A stretch of 64,000 bases of DNA from Paralichthys olivaceus. Taxonomy: Eukaryota; Chordata; Actinopteri; Pleuronectiformes; Paralichthyidae. The notes under the pieces were generated by a model, which worked only from the letters and a program-made list of their open reading frames with translations, made no database searches and was not told where the DNA came from. The position numbers and the translations under genes are program-made. The DNA is taken from positions 12,186,816 to 12,250,815 of the forward strand of contig NC_091098.1 of NCBI RefSeq assembly GCF_024713975.1, read 5' to 3'. Shown piece by piece: positions 13,615-26,040 of this stretch (its first letter is position 1; the number at the start of each line of letters is the position of its first letter).

Positions 13615-16600
13615 TCATGGCTGAAATAAAGGACGGTCCTGGTGGAGCTGATCTTCAGGTGAAAGGTGCGTTGACAAGCCAGAATCCAGTTCTGTCTGCA
13701 AACTCTGCACCAGCTGCACCAGGCTCTGGATGGCCTCTGTCAGGTCGTGGTTTGGTATCAGCTGGCTGGCCTGCAGGGCCATGCTGCCAAATCCCAGGGC
13801 CTGGCACACAAACACAAACGGAAACAAAACACAGCAGCTGCAGCAGCAGTCAGAGTCTCGGGGGGGAGAGTAAAGCTGACTTATATAATAATATTACTGA
13901 AAACTGAACTGCAACCCGGTCAGATTAATTTATCTCGCTTCTTTCCTTCCGACGAGCTGATCTGCCCGGGATATTACGCTGACCTTCTCGTGTATGACTG
14001 AAAGAAGCTAAGGACACAAATGCATGGTTTGATACTGTTGTATGCTCGGATGGAGTCGTGCCACAGCTCAATGTGGAATTCTTGGGATTTGCTGCAGCAT
14101 ATTTGGAATTCCTGCAGTTTCTCTTGGTTTTAAAAACAGCTGGGAAACAGTGTTGTATATGTGTTACTCAAGTGCTTGTGTGTTTCTCTCTCTCCCTCTC
14201 TCTACCCACAGCTCCTCCAGTGGTGAATACAAGGCTGATACACTAAACCACAGGCTGTTATTTAATGCTTCCCCCTGGACCCTGAAGCGCCATGAAAAAA
14301 GTCAAGGAATTAAACCAGTATTCCGTCAATAATAACAAGACTACGTTCTTTACACTCCTGCACAGTGCTGTAACCCACAATGGAGCCCTGGTATGGACAA
14401 GAAAAGGGCTCAACTAAAACCAAAATACCATCATGCACCAGTACAAAGAAGAAGCAGAATGGTCATTCCAAATCCACGCTGAGCTCTTTTTTTTTCTTTT
14501 TAACTTTAGAATCAGTCAGAGTCTAAGTCAACTTGAGGCTGCGGGTCGCACACTTTGTGAACTGACTCTTCTGTATGAAGGCAAGCCCAAAACTGAATTT
14601 TCCTGAGGAGATGAAAGATACTTCAGTCAGCTGAAGTGGTTTGTTAATTTAGGTGTCATCTATGCTTTATGAGCCCTGGCTCCTGTTCCCTACCGCTGCC
14701 ATTTTTGCCATTCAGAGAATCTATAACAGCTGGAGGTGGCTGCGTTATTTTGGCTCTGCTTGGCACAAAGGCCCACATGGCTGAATATTTGGGCCTCAGA
14801 GAAAAGTTACCATTTTATTAATAAAAGACTTATTATGTTCAGCTTTTTCACAGTACTTTTGGAGCATTGTGGTAGCTGTGAAATTGGAATTATATTTCAT
14901 CCAGCCTCAAAAAACCCCCACAAAACCCCCAGATAAAAACAGCATGTGAACCATTCAAACACATAAACACAGTGTAGAGTTGTATTTAGTTTTGTGTTTT
15001 TTCACAAGGGAGCATAAGATCTAAAGGTTTCTGTGGTGATCACCTCCGATTCAGAGCTTCTTGTACAGTCAGTGGTTCTGATACATTCACTACACTGTAC
15101 CTGCCTCAGTCTTTTTAGACGCCCGCTCGTGATCCCACACTGAAAAAGGTGCAATAGCCTCCGGTGGCATTAGGCATTCAAGACGTCAACACCCACTAAA
15201 TCCCACCGCACCTTTACGGCTTTACCAATTAGAGCTAATCTCATTTTGAGATGGAGTTCCAAAGATGGTGCATGAGGCGGAAGTGGGGAATTGTGTCACA
15301 GAGTCAAACTGAGCCTTTTAGTGTCTGGTGACCTCATCAGGTGACTCACCTTGGGGTTGTCTCCCTCCAGAAACCACAGCATGGCGAGGCAGTGGGCCAC
15401 CAGGGCAACCTGGGCCGAGTCTTTTCTGGAGTCATCCTGTTCAAATTCCAACATCCTTCTCAACATCTCGTCCACCTCAGCTTGTCGACCTTTGTCTGAT
15501 TCAAAGTAAGGGGGCACCAGCAAAGATGGAAATGAGCTTTTACAGTACGAGGTTAAACGAGGTTTATGTAGGTCAACAAAATGTAGATCTATTTCCTCTG
15601 TACATTTTGTGTAATCTGCCCCAACGGTCACCCCACCTCATATCCCAGGAAGCCTGGGAAAACACTGTGGTTAACAGGCTTAGCATCATATGTAGGGCAG
15701 CAGCTGCGATACAGGGTAGTGGTGCGGATGCTGCGCAGCCAGAGATGTTTCAGCTGTGGTCTCTAGTCAGCTCTTAGCATGCTAGGGTAAATCTGAGGTT
15801 TAGCTTTCGGATTGCACGGCAAGACAGCTCAGCTAAATATAGCAGCGGTGACCTTATTTTTTTTTTTTCAATGATACACCGATGGAGGTCTTTGCAGTTT
15901 AGTAGGTGGAGCATGTAATTGATTGGTGATGTCATTTTCTGTTTCTGCGTAGATGTTTAATTGTACAGTAAATAAAGTAAATAAATATATATATATGGTT
16001 TTAATAGCTTTGTATATTTTGTATTGTATCTATATTTATTTGGTGCAACAAGACGCACCATAAGAGGGCTCCAACATCACGTCAGGATTTTGGACACTTT
16101 GGATGTGGGTGTTGAGGAGTTTGGACAGTTGGCGGTGCCAAGTATGTGCCACCTATAAAATGAGCAAAAGAAGAAAGTCAGTAGAGTGCATACCTCCTTT
16201 AAGGCCCCTTCTCAACCCACATATAAATTCACTAGGTCCATATTGTTCTTTGGATCTGCACCGAATTGCGCACACTTTTCTTTCATCAAGTTATTACTTA
16301 TTTTCTTAGAAATCAAGAACATGTTAAAACAAAATCTGTCAATGATGAAGAAATAGAAATAAGCTCCTGGATCCGGCCCTGATCTGACTCCACACCAAAA
16401 TCGAATGTGTTTTTTCCTTGGCTCATGCCCGTCCCCTCCAGTAAATTTGATTGAAATCAGTTGTGTAGTTTTTGCGTAATCCTGCAAATGTAGATAAGAC
16501 AACCTCCTTTGCGGAGGTAAAAACTACATGAGGTCACATCAGCAATTACACCATAACTGTTTTATTTTACCGTAGAGTACAGCGAACGTGTAATGGAAAT

Positions 16601-19600
16601 CTTCCCCTGTTTGGCAAACACGTCAGCCATGAGAAAGAAGCCATCAGAGGTGACGGTGCTATCCAGACCATACTCCTCACTGGAAAAGTAAACCTGAAAA
16701 CATCAGAGACTTTAACTCACAGGCCACTGGGGATTCACTTTCCATTCATTCTGCTCTTCACAATATCAATACATTTATTTTGAAGATGCTTCAAGCGCTG
16801 AACTCATTTCTGGTAAGTGTGCTACTCATGACACATACATCATTTGCAAAGTTAAGTAGAGCAGCCTCCAGGTTTCCAGTGGCCGTCTGGAGGTGGCCCA
16901 GGCTCCTGTGCAGCTGCTGCTGGACTGCGTGACCACAAGAAGGACTCTTCAACACCAGCCACTCTGCCTGGGACAGGAGCTCTGCCACCAGGGATAGTTT
17001 ACCCAAACCTGGAGATGCACACACACACACACACACACTAAGTTGACTTAGGGCCACTTTTCAACCACACCTGCACGACAAGCCTACCTGGTCAACTCAC
17101 GTTCACGACCAATAATTAGCTCTGTTAAAATGAGGCCTTAGACAAAACCTCCACACTGACGCCCCCCCCTGCCCAGTCTTCAGAACACTCTCACTCAGCC
17201 AAATCTGTACCTCAACACCCACTCATCTTTCCTCTACATCCATTACATAGATTTCAGTTGTTTAGGGCGTGGTCCTTGCTACAAACATGTTGTGCTCCGT
17301 CCTCACCCATGTTGGCCTTTGCCAGCAGCAGGTAAGACGGGACCAGCTGGACAGTGCTGGGGCCGAGGACGTCGATGGAGCAGCGCAGGCAGAACTGGGC
17401 GGCGGGCAGAGCCTCCTGGTATTTTCTCTCAGATAACTTCCTCTGAGCCGCCAACCTGCAAATCTCAATCAGCTCGGCCTGAGTAAACAACCACAACCAA
17501 GATACACTTCAGATTACTTTTAGTAAGTTACATTATTCATCAGACTTTCAACAATATTATGTAACAGTTCACAGGAGTGAACCACTTCTTTTAGCTTATA
17601 TATTATCAGGTTATACTGATAATATACCTTATAAAATAGAACTGGCTCTGGAAGCAAAACATTACCAGGTAAAGTACCAGAAATCACTATGATGAAAGAG
17701 GTTCGACTTCTACTATTCAGCTTTAAAACAACATTTTCCTCTGTGGAATTTGTCCAAAGGGGAAAAAAACATGTTTTTGTGCTGCATGCTGCATTTATGT
17801 CATTCACAGAAAATCACAACCTCCAGTTGGTGGAAGAAGGTGAGAAATATTACAGCAGTGCACAGTGCTGTAATGAAATCTCTCTTTTTCCTCCTCGCCC
17901 TCTAAAACATCAGCCCAGATGTCCTGTAACTCCATTTATTCTAAATGTGTCCATTGAACTTTTTCCACCTCTGGGGTTTTAATGTATTTTTTTTTCATTG
18001 CTGTTACCTGAAAGAGAGCACTGTCGACATAATATATTTTTCGGAATGTGTGTGAATTAATCCTTCAATTTTACTGTGGACTTCCAGTTTGATTTGCAAA
18101 CTTGCTTTGTGTGAAAATAGGAAACTAAAAACTCCAACGGCTGAATGGTTCATGGCACATGGCTGCAACGTCCAAAGTTCAATTCCTGGCCTGAGGACCC
18201 TTGTTGAATGTAATACCTCACTTCCTCTGCCCTTGTTTCCTTTCTCTTTTTTCTCTCCAGACAATTTGCTATCAAACAAAGTAAAAACTCCTAAAAATAA
18301 ACAGCCTAAATTTAAAATCTGGAAGCTAAACATTCGACCCTCAGCAAAGAGATGATGATTGTTTCTTTGCAATGCCCTTGATAAAAAGACTTAATGCCAT
18401 ATGTTATATGTACATCCTCACCTTTTTGAGCTGCATCTCCATTTGGCCAGCCCTCTGGAGACTGAAAAGCGTTGGGGTGCGAATGGGAATAAGCAGCTGA
18501 CAGATTCTCTGGTGGATCCCCACCCAGTCGGCCTGCTGGTGCTCTGCATTACTAAAAAGGTATTTTTTTTAGGACCACAACTCAATTAATTTTATGTTCC
18601 TCATTCATAAACCTTCTCCTCCTCCAGACACCATAAACCCAATTAACATGGCTTTATGTTATTTTGTCATGCATCGTGAATATTCTATCTGCTCAGAAAT
18701 CAACCTGTTTATAAAAAACTGATTTTTCCTGCCATGGTCTGATAACAGTGGAGCTGCAACAGAAAATTCTCAGGTAATAGAATCAAAATAAAAGAACACA
18801 ACCACATCACAAATCAACACAGTCAAAAGCATAACAAACAGAAAACAGTGCATCCAAGTCAGAAGACTGAAGACTCCTGGAGGTGAAATATGGGGTAAAA
18901 GGATCAGATATAGGAGGGGCAATGAATTGAGGCCAGAATAGCGCTAACATGTTCTGACTTCCTGGTAACCAGGAGCCTGGAAGCAGCATTCTGGACCAAC
19001 AAGGACTAATCTGACTATAATCTTATAGGAGGAAATGAAAGCATGAATTGCTCTGAGTTTAAGAGAATATGCTTGATTTCTGTGGTAGATCAAAGTTAGA
19101 GGTTATTTTTCATTTGTGCATTGACCTGCCTTAAAAAGGGTGTACAGGTTGCTTGTACGTTTGATTAAAAATATGTGGAGGAGGACCAAACTGGACACTT
19201 TCAGACCTGGTTTCATTTAACTGCAGGAGAGGAAGTAAGTCTGAATAGTTTGGACCAGTTTGGTTTCAGGGCAAGTATACAGCTGAATCATCGGCTTAGC
19301 AGTGAAACGGAAAGTCGAACTTTTAAATTATTTGATGAAGCATGTTGACAGAGAGTGGGACCAAGAATAGAGGTCTGGGACTCTGCAGATGGAGAAGAAG
19401 AAAAATTACGTTGACAGAAACTTTTATGGCTCATATAACTTCTTTTGAATCCTTACAAAGTCTGTTTTTCAAAACTCAAACTTCCCAGAGCAGAGTTTCT
19501 GTCCCACTCAGGACACATCTCCTGAGTGCACAAAAGCCACAGTATATTGTACGCCATTACATAACTGGTCTGTAATTTAGTTCATCTGGCTCTCCTCTCT

Positions 19601-20931
19601 TGCACACTGGATGGAAAACTGTCTTGGTTTCTTTTTTTCCCCCTACTGTCGAGCATGTGTGCTCAATCCAGTGTTTTTGTGCTTTTGGACCTCAGACAGA
19701 AGCAGCGAGCAAGCGATGATCCGGCCACGTTGCATCAACAGAGGCACTGACACACAGCTTGTGTGTGTGTGTATGCAGACAGTGGACACACACTGACAGA
19801 CTTGCAAACACAAATCGAAAGGGGTCGTCTCAGGACGCAGAGCTACAGCACTGTCTTGTCTCTGCTGGGTTTTGTTTGCATGTTTCTGGTCAATCTGTCC
19901 AATAATAAACAGAGAAAGCAAAAATATAACTGGGGACATTATCCAGGCAGCATGTTTTTAAAATATGTCATGTCTTAAATCAGGTTTCTGATGGGTTTAG
20001 TCTTGTTTTCAATGTATTTTCAAGACAAAAATACTATGTTGATGAGACAAAGAATAAAAGCTACATTTGCTGTTATCTGACATGTGTAACCTCTTAGATT
20101 TGGCCCATCTATCCTTTGTTTTGAGGTGTAATTGAATGATAGAAGCTCAAATCTCTAATCTAATCTAATTCAATGCATGTGTTTGCATTATTTCATTTGA
20201 GGGCTTAGAGGAGAGAGCCTGCACAGTAAGAGGCTGTAAGCTCCCTTTAAGAGACTGGGTGTAGTGGCTCATCCCTTTGCATAAATCCCTGCAGGGAGGG
20301 ATGTCACCACATGCTCCTCTCCGCTCCCATCCTGTGCCAGCGAGGATTTCACCAAGCACCATCTTATGATCTGTAATTGAGTCTGCAGAGGAGGGAACCT
20401 GCGCCAACCGTGATGTTCTGTTGCGTTTATAAATAAAGAAATAAGCCGATGTTGACCCATTCAAATGATCGAGGAGACGCAGGTTTAAAAAAAAATCCCC
20501 TGCGAGTCACAAGAAGGGAAATAATCAGTGTGTTAATTTCATTTCCAGCTGTTCCTCTTCCTCCTGACCGAGCGGTCACATGAGCTCCAGTCATGGCGAC
20601 GTGTTCCGCTCAGGACACACGGCCGACACTGCCACCTAGCGTCCGAGCCGCGGACACTGTTTCACCAAGTCTACAAAGAAACGAACAAGAGACCAAACCG
20701 CGACATGTGGAAACTCTGACCTCACGTGTAAACACAGTGGCGTGTCGTCAGCAGCCCAACACGTCATGCTAACAACGGGTCATGCTAACAACAGGCGTCT
20801 TACCAGTAAAACGTGAGCCGGCACTTGTCGCATTGCAGGTGAGCTCTTCCCTGACAGAGTTCACACAGCTTCTCTGCTCCTCTGGGCAGAGCCAGAGGAA
20901 GGAGCTCACAAACCCGCGGCGGTTCTTCCAT
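13615..20931 (-). CDS. zmynd12: Zinc finger MYND-type containing 12
   Basis: Eight exons in transcript order: 20931-20804, 18551-18422, 17478-17307, 17008-16839, 16693-16571, 16152-16059, 15495-15350 and 13800-13615. Phases fit throughout and give 382 aa (human 365). A complete MYND zinc finger occupies residues 23-60, with ligands C23, C26, C34, C37, C43, H47, H56 and C60; the exon 1/2 junction splits the C43 codon. It is followed by QLLIPIRTP, as in human QLLIPLRTS. Downstream TPR-like helices include LPAAQFCLRCSIDVLGPSTV, QLVPSYLLLAKANMG and AEWLVLKSPSCGHAV, which align well with human ZMYND12. The ATG at 20931 is the first in the exon and gives an N-terminus ending LPLALPRG before the finger, as in human (YPLAVPKG). 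ZMYND12 is known as a sperm-flagellum axonemal protein linked to TTC29. The gene is convergent with rimkla, as in human. Confidence 0.93.
13918..15349 (-). other. zmynd12 last intron (interior)
   Basis: This lies between the exons at 13615-13800 and 15350-15495. No exon or family-matching frame was found on either strand. It holds a short TC-rich run near 14184-14212 but no clear mobile element. Confidence 0.6.
16230..16521 (-). repeat. Dispersed repeat, GGAGG...TTACGCAAAAACTA family
   Basis: Read on the minus strand, this begins with TACCTCCGCAAAGGAGGTTG, passes through GGATTACGCAAAAACTACAC and GGGACGGGCATGAGCC, and continues to a ...GGATCCAGGAGC stretch. The same order of motifs recurs at 28260-28480, 38380-38460 and 44655-45240. 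From memory it is a high-copy percomorph repeat. It lies in zmynd12 intron 5, just outside exon 5. Confidence 0.7.
17520..18421. other. zmynd12 intron 2
   Basis: No exon was found in this intron. It contains the SINE-like element at 18128-18300; the rest is AT-rich and featureless. A 20-bp imperfect palindrome around TATCAGGTTATACTGATAAT sits near 17605-17625. Confidence 0.6.
18128..18300 (+). mobile_element. SINE-like tRNA-derived element
   Basis: A tRNA-like promoter is visible: an A-box-like TGGTTCATGGCAC at about 18147, and a B-box-like AAGTTCAATTCC at about 18175. These are followed by CCTGAGGACCCTTGTTGAAT, a CT-rich body and an A-rich tail. The motif order matches a SINE type I remember from teleost genomes. 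It lies antisense in zmynd12 intron 2. The B box is imperfect, so the copy looks old and inactive. Confidence 0.6.
18790..19330. repeat. Degenerate dispersed repeat in zmynd12 intron 1
   Basis: The segment with CTGACTTCCTGGTAACCAGG, GGAAGCAGCATTCTGGACCA and GGAAATGAAAGCATGAATTG resembles a repeat I recall as widespread in teleosts, where 'gcagcattttgaactaactg' and 'gcatgaattag' occur at similar spacing. The reading frames are broken and no protein domain is recoverable. The class is unknown to me. Confidence 0.4.
19331..20803. other. zmynd12 intron 1, remainder
   Basis: Nothing coding was recognised here. The open frames at 19643-19939 and 20165-20464 show no similarity to families I know. 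The part nearest exon 1 (20560-20760) is richer in CpG and probably belongs to the promoter-proximal region. Confidence 0.5.
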
Positions 20932-21092
20932 CGTTCCAAAAAGAGTTCAGATAAAAAAAACTTCAGCACGAGTCTAATGTTAGTTCTCCTGCTTTAAATT
21001 AGCACATGAGCTAACACCACAGTCTATGGCTAACACCAGAGAGCTAAGTTTACAGTTGCTATGGCAACAACCTCAGTGGTTTCACTCTGTGG

Positions 21093-21093
21093 G

Positions 21094-21160
<67 letters not shown>

Positions 21161-21187
21161 GTCTATCTATTTATCTATCTATCTATC

Positions 21188-21258
<71 letters not shown>

Positions 21259-21312
21259 TTATCTGTCTATCTATCTATCTATCAATCTGTCTATTTATCC
21301 GTCTGTCTATTT
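21093..21312. repeat. (CTAT)n / GATA tetranucleotide array
   Basis: About 210 bp of CTAT units with scattered CTGT and TTAT variants. It lies between the zmynd12 5' end and the emp3 3' end. The two long 'YLSIYLS' frames on the plus strand are translations of this array and are not genes. Confidence 0.98.
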
Positions 21313-21882
21313 AATCTATTATTTTTGTCAAATCAATATTACGCATATATTATTTATAGTTTTACATATATGCATACATTCCATATGTATCATGATAAAT
21401 AACAATCGTTTATTATATAATATTTTATTATTTGTTTTATTGAAAATGCATTTGATATTTGATAACAAATGTAAAATTTATTTTATAGAAATGAAAAAAG
21501 AGATTTAAATGGTGTTCTTAAAATATATGTAATTACAAAAAATTATGATATGAAAAAAGGTGGGAAGAGCTACTACAATTTAAAGAATTTAACACACCTC
21601 AAGGCCTACAATACTAATTAAAACTTAATGATGAGCAACTTAAACCAATGATAAAACAGAAGGAGAGCATTATTGGATTCAAATTAAGGATTTTTGAGTT
21701 TGCGTCAGAGAAGGACAAATATTTTCTAGGTAATTTTTCCAATATACAAGTATCAACAATTCAAAAAACATAGCAACATAGACATTTGTGACATTGTGAC
21801 AAAATTAAACTTTCTGATTGACAAGTCAGGTCAATAATTTGTTTTCCAACACTGCTGTCGGCTTGGTTTTCTTTTTCTCAGA

Positions 21883-23109
21883 TCACTCCTTCTTACGCAG
21901 GTGAATGTATATGACGCCGCTGCACAGCAACAAAGGGACACACACCCAGGCCAGGATGAAGCAGTAGCCAAAGTGTCCAGAGGTCAGCTCTTTGGAGCTG
22001 GAGAGGATTTCCTTATTATGTAGTGTGTAGATGAGAGCTGCAGAGAAGGCTGTCAGACCTGGGAGGAGGGTGGAGAAAAGGTTTTGAGTTGTCGTGTTGT
22101 GGAGATAGTGTTACCTATTTAATATAAACATTCAATCACCACAGGTATGTCAGAGTTGCCATAACAGAATGGGCATCAGAATCAGATGTGTACCTATCCC
22201 ACAATATTAGACATATTTGCACCACTTCAACCAGAATTTAGATTTGGAGCCACAGCACATTATACCGTGTTTTGGTTATAATATGAATGATCATACTTTT
22301 ATAAGTAGCCTATGTTAGGGATAGAAAACTGGCCCTGCAAGAAACAACACTTTATTTTACCCACACCAGACTCTGATACCAACAACGTCTTGTTCTTGAG
22401 AAATAAGAAGAGCAACATTTTCTCTTCTGCTGTTCCTGACATATAGAAAATCCTGTTTGTAAACTTTCACCAGATATAATTCAGTTGCCTCCGTCTTCAG
22501 TTTTTTAAGAGCGGGCCTCTGCCTTTCCAAATGTTCTCATCATAGCCACACATATCAGCAGCACATTGTCTCATTCCACTGTTACCTGCAAAGACTTGAC
22601 ACAGCCCGGTGAAATAGAAGAGTCCGCCCTTAGACATGGTGAACAGCTGACCCAGGAACACCAAGAAGGAGATAGAAGAGAAGACCACTGACAGAACCAT
22701 GAGGACCTGCACTGCCTGGAGCCACTCTGAGAAAATGACAACATCACCATATCTTCAAAGAAAAGCTTAACTCTCAAATTTGACCTTTTCACAGAGGCCT
22801 GGAAAAAATGAAACTGCTGTTTACCAGATTCTTTGGAGGATGCACAAAGCCAGGTTCCCGTGAAGTTGTCGAACCTACAGTTGTACCACAGATCTGAGTT
22901 CTCCATGCCGTCCCACACCCACCAGGACTTAAACAAAGAGAGAGCAGACATGACCCACACGGCTGCATATGTCGCACTTATGACATCATAATAACAAGTG
23001 GCTAAGCTCGTGCCCGGAATGTGATGATTACCTTCTCCATGGTTGCTATGAACAGCATGGCCAGGGTGATGAGATGGAGCAGGGTCACAAACATCAGCAG
23101 ATAAGCCAT
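21883..23109 (-). CDS. emp3: Epithelial membrane protein 3-like (PMP22/EMP family)
   Basis: Four coding exons: 23109-23032, 22927-22825, 22726-22586 and 22058-21883, giving 165 aa (PMP22/EMP proteins are about 160 aa). Transmembrane segment 1 is MAYLLMFVTLLHLITLAMLF. An extracellular loop carries the family W...DLWYNC signature, an N-glycosylation site (NFT) and WLCASS. Segment 2 contains WLQAVQVLMVLSVVFSSISF, segment 3 follows KGGLFYFTGLCQVFAG, and segment 4 runs through ILAWVCVPLLLCSGVIYIHL, ending in RKKE. KSWW, VQVLMVLS, GGLFYFTGLCQ and GVIYIHLRK match human EMP3 better than EMP1, EMP2 or PMP22, as I remember them. The ATG at 23109 follows an acceptor (AAGCAG), so the leader continues in an upstream exon. 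Paralogue assignment (emp3a or emp3b) is open. Confidence 0.9.
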
Positions 23110-24179
23110 TTTCTGCTTAGAAACAAATGAAAACAAGTTAAATATGGGTTCAAACTACATCCAGCTTCTAAGACTGAAATAGTGTGTGACTGGTTTTACA
23201 CATTTACCACTTCCACAGGGAAAATCACTGTTGGGTCACTTTTCTGTTTTGCCTTGAAACACAACATGGAAAATGTGACCCGAGCTGAACACAGTATACT
23301 CTGTGTTGCATAAGACCGTACTTCCAAAACAGTATGGTTAATTTTAAAACTTCTCTGTGACTGTGCTTGTGCGTCGCCACCATGAAAGCAAACCTGCAGA
23401 GAAACTGGGCGGGCCAAAAGAGATCGAAAATCTAAACGGTGCCAAAATATTTACTCAATTAAACTCCTCTGAATGGTCGTGTTTGAGTCTGGAGTTCATC
23501 GTACATTTGGATTTCATTAGGGCTGCTCCACTTGTAAACTTGCAGAGGAAATTAAAGTCTGACGGAGAAGCCTCTAAATCTCAATCTTACGCCGCGCACA
23601 CAGAAATAAAAGCACAACAAACAAGTTAGTCTCCCAAAAAGGAGTCGTACTGTGAAAAGGAGAAGATATAGAAGTAAAGAAATAAGTAGAATGTAATAGA
23701 CCATGAAGATCTTTATCTGTAGGAGAGGTCCATTTGGGTGGGTGTGTGGAGTCACTGTCAAATTATGTCAGAGGAGTTCATCCATCACATCAAAATAAAT
23801 CAATTATTCAGTAAATGGAGCTGGATCTGAAAGAATAATTTGAGTGTAAAGAATGAATCAATCAATACACACATCACAAATATACGATAACATTGTGTTG
23901 TGTTGTTTCTTGGCTGGTAAAATAAGTCTTAATCATTTTCGGGAAAACAAGATCTGTGGTGATAAAAACTGCATCTTTTGATGGCAGGATTTTTTGCCCA
24001 TTTCTTTTAGAGCGTTTCTTATAAGGATATGTGATACAGAGACACTACCTTTTTTAATACATATACAGTATCCTCTTGTCACTTTTGTTTTGTACTTGCG
24101 TCTTCTAATGTATATATTGTATCTTTTTACATTGAGCTCTTTTACCTTAATGAATTGTACTTTTCTCTCTTTTCTTACT

Positions 24180-24282
24180 TATACTCCCCATATGACATTG
24201 CTCTTTTTGCATTGCTGAACTTTTCATTGTGCCTTGACCCTGTGTTAATCTACATATAGGACAAATAAAACTTGAATTTAGA
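24180..24282 (+). repeat. LINE-like 3' end fragment
   Basis: The segment with TTTTCATTGTGCCTTGACCC and GGACAAATAAAACTTGAATT looks like the 3' terminus of a retroelement with its own poly(A) signal. No reverse transcriptase frame precedes it, so only a truncated tail would remain. Confidence 0.35.
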
Positions 24283-24358
24283 TGTTATCTACTCCAACAC
24301 ATGATTTAACAAGACTAATTTCAAAATTCTATAAAAAGTCAAGGAACTATCTACTCAC

Positions 24359-24690
24359 CACAGGTATCGTCTGTTCCTCTGAATGAGACCTCTTATGAGT
24401 GGTTTCACTACTCTACAACGTTTGTGTCCCTCTGTGGTCCTCTCCCGTCTGGCCTTGCCACACCCCCTCTATTTTTTCAATCACTCCATCCAAACTTTCC
24501 AAGGAGAACGCCCATTTCCTCTGTGCAGAACAGAGCTCCCTCTTAGTCCCTCGGAACAACATCACCATCCAAAAAAGACTGAAATGAGAGACCCACCCAT
24601 GGGCAGCAGAGGCACATAAAACCCACATGAAAAGACCTCCTCTGTAAACAGCCTGCCTGAACTGCCCTTTGGTATAATGAGCATACACTA
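24359..24690 (-). other. emp3: Candidate noncoding first exon of emp3-like gene
   Basis: On the minus strand a strong donor (CTGTG|GTGAGTAG) lies at 24359/24358, about 1.25 kb upstream of the acceptor before the emp3 ATG exon. The exon's 5' limit is unknown. No in-frame coding extension is implied. Confidence 0.4.
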
Positions 24691-25044
24691 ACCTTACCTC
24701 ATTACATTCATTATCTGACTCTTCATGGGTAGAGATGAAAAATTATCACGTAGCTGCAACATAGCTCACATTTCTACACTGGGACATGAGTAATCAGAGT
24801 ACACTGGTCACTATGAAAACATCTGGGCGGGACACAGCATGCACATGTTGTAGGTTCAGTGGAGGCAACAGGAAAACAGCAAATGACCAAGTTTTAAAAC
24901 ACCAATTTTACACAGGGCACTGATTGTAAAGCATATTTCACCATATTGAACTGCAAAATGTTTGTATTTTTATTTTTTAAACCAAATTTACGAAAATATC
25001 TGTGAACTTTTATGTAAAAAAAATCATACAAAGATGACGTCAGT

Positions 25045-25215
25045 GTTAAATATAAATATTTAATTTCAACCTTAATTTTAAATGTTAAAGTTAAATGTAA
25101 ATGTTAGATCTAAATGTTAATATTAAAACTAATGATCAAATGTTAATCCTAAACATTAAATCCAAATCTAAATATTCAATCTTAATCTTGATGTTAAATC
25201 TATATGGTAAATCTG
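25045..25215. repeat. Degenerate tandem repeat of a TTAAATCTAAATG-type unit
   Basis: Irregular repeats of TTAAAT, CTAAATG and TTAATCT run through this AT-rich segment, with spacing near 6 and 12 bp. The function is unknown. Confidence 0.6.
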
Positions 25216-25776
25216 ATAAGTGTTTTACATTTCCATAAAACAAACAGCAATGTACGATTATTCTTGTATTTGAAACCATGTATAATAATGTGCATATTTC
25301 TTCATATTACATTTCATGTTATAATTTATATTTTAGATTATCATATGAATGAGATCAAATAATGGCAAAATTATGTGAAATTATAAAACAATATTTAACT
25401 TCACAGGAAAAAAAGTTTTTTATTGTGTGCACTCTAGACCTGCAACCACAATACATGTATACAAACACTGTCCTATATTTTAGATTACAAGCTGTTTACC
25501 AAGGACAATTTTGACAAATGATTATTTCCCATAAACTTTTTACAGGCCTACATCAACGGAGCCTGATAATAACCTGGTGACCTGTTAGTTACCAACATTT
25601 ATTGAAACATGTTTTTAAAAAAAACATTTAATTAGTTGAAACTTCCTGGATCGACTGAAGGGTTGCCAGGTCTGCGTAATATAAAAACGTCACTTTCTTA
25701 GAATATAGGACAAGATGTTTGCCAGCACATAGTCAATTTGACAGAATTTGATCATACAAGCAATTATGTGTTAAGC

Positions 25777-25909
25777 ACATAAGGAATCATGCAGTAAACA
25801 TAAGGAATCATGCAGTAAACATAAGGAATTATACATAAGGAATCATACAGTAAACATAAGGAATTATACATAAGGAATCATACAGTAAACATAAGGAATC
25901 ATATAGTAT
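25777..25909. repeat. Minisatellite, seven units of 21 and 14 bp
   Basis: There are seven head-to-tail units starting CATAAGGAAT. Five are 21 bp (ending CAGTAAA or similar) and two are 14 bp (ending TATA). The lengths run 21-21-14-21-14-21-21, so part of the array has a 35-bp higher-order period. Confidence 0.95.
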
Positions 25910-26040
25910 AAATTCTGAGGGAAATCCGCGGTGGATCTGACAACCCTGAGCACGGCTGTCCCCTGTGTCTCCTCTGAATGGTATGACCCGTTGCCTAGGA
26001 ACCAGTAGAAGCCAATTCACTCAACCACGCCTGTTCTCGA

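Noticed and set aside
21026-21508. Long open frames rich in YLSIYLS
   Set aside because: They are translations of the CTAT tetranucleotide array; no start context, splice sites or domain.
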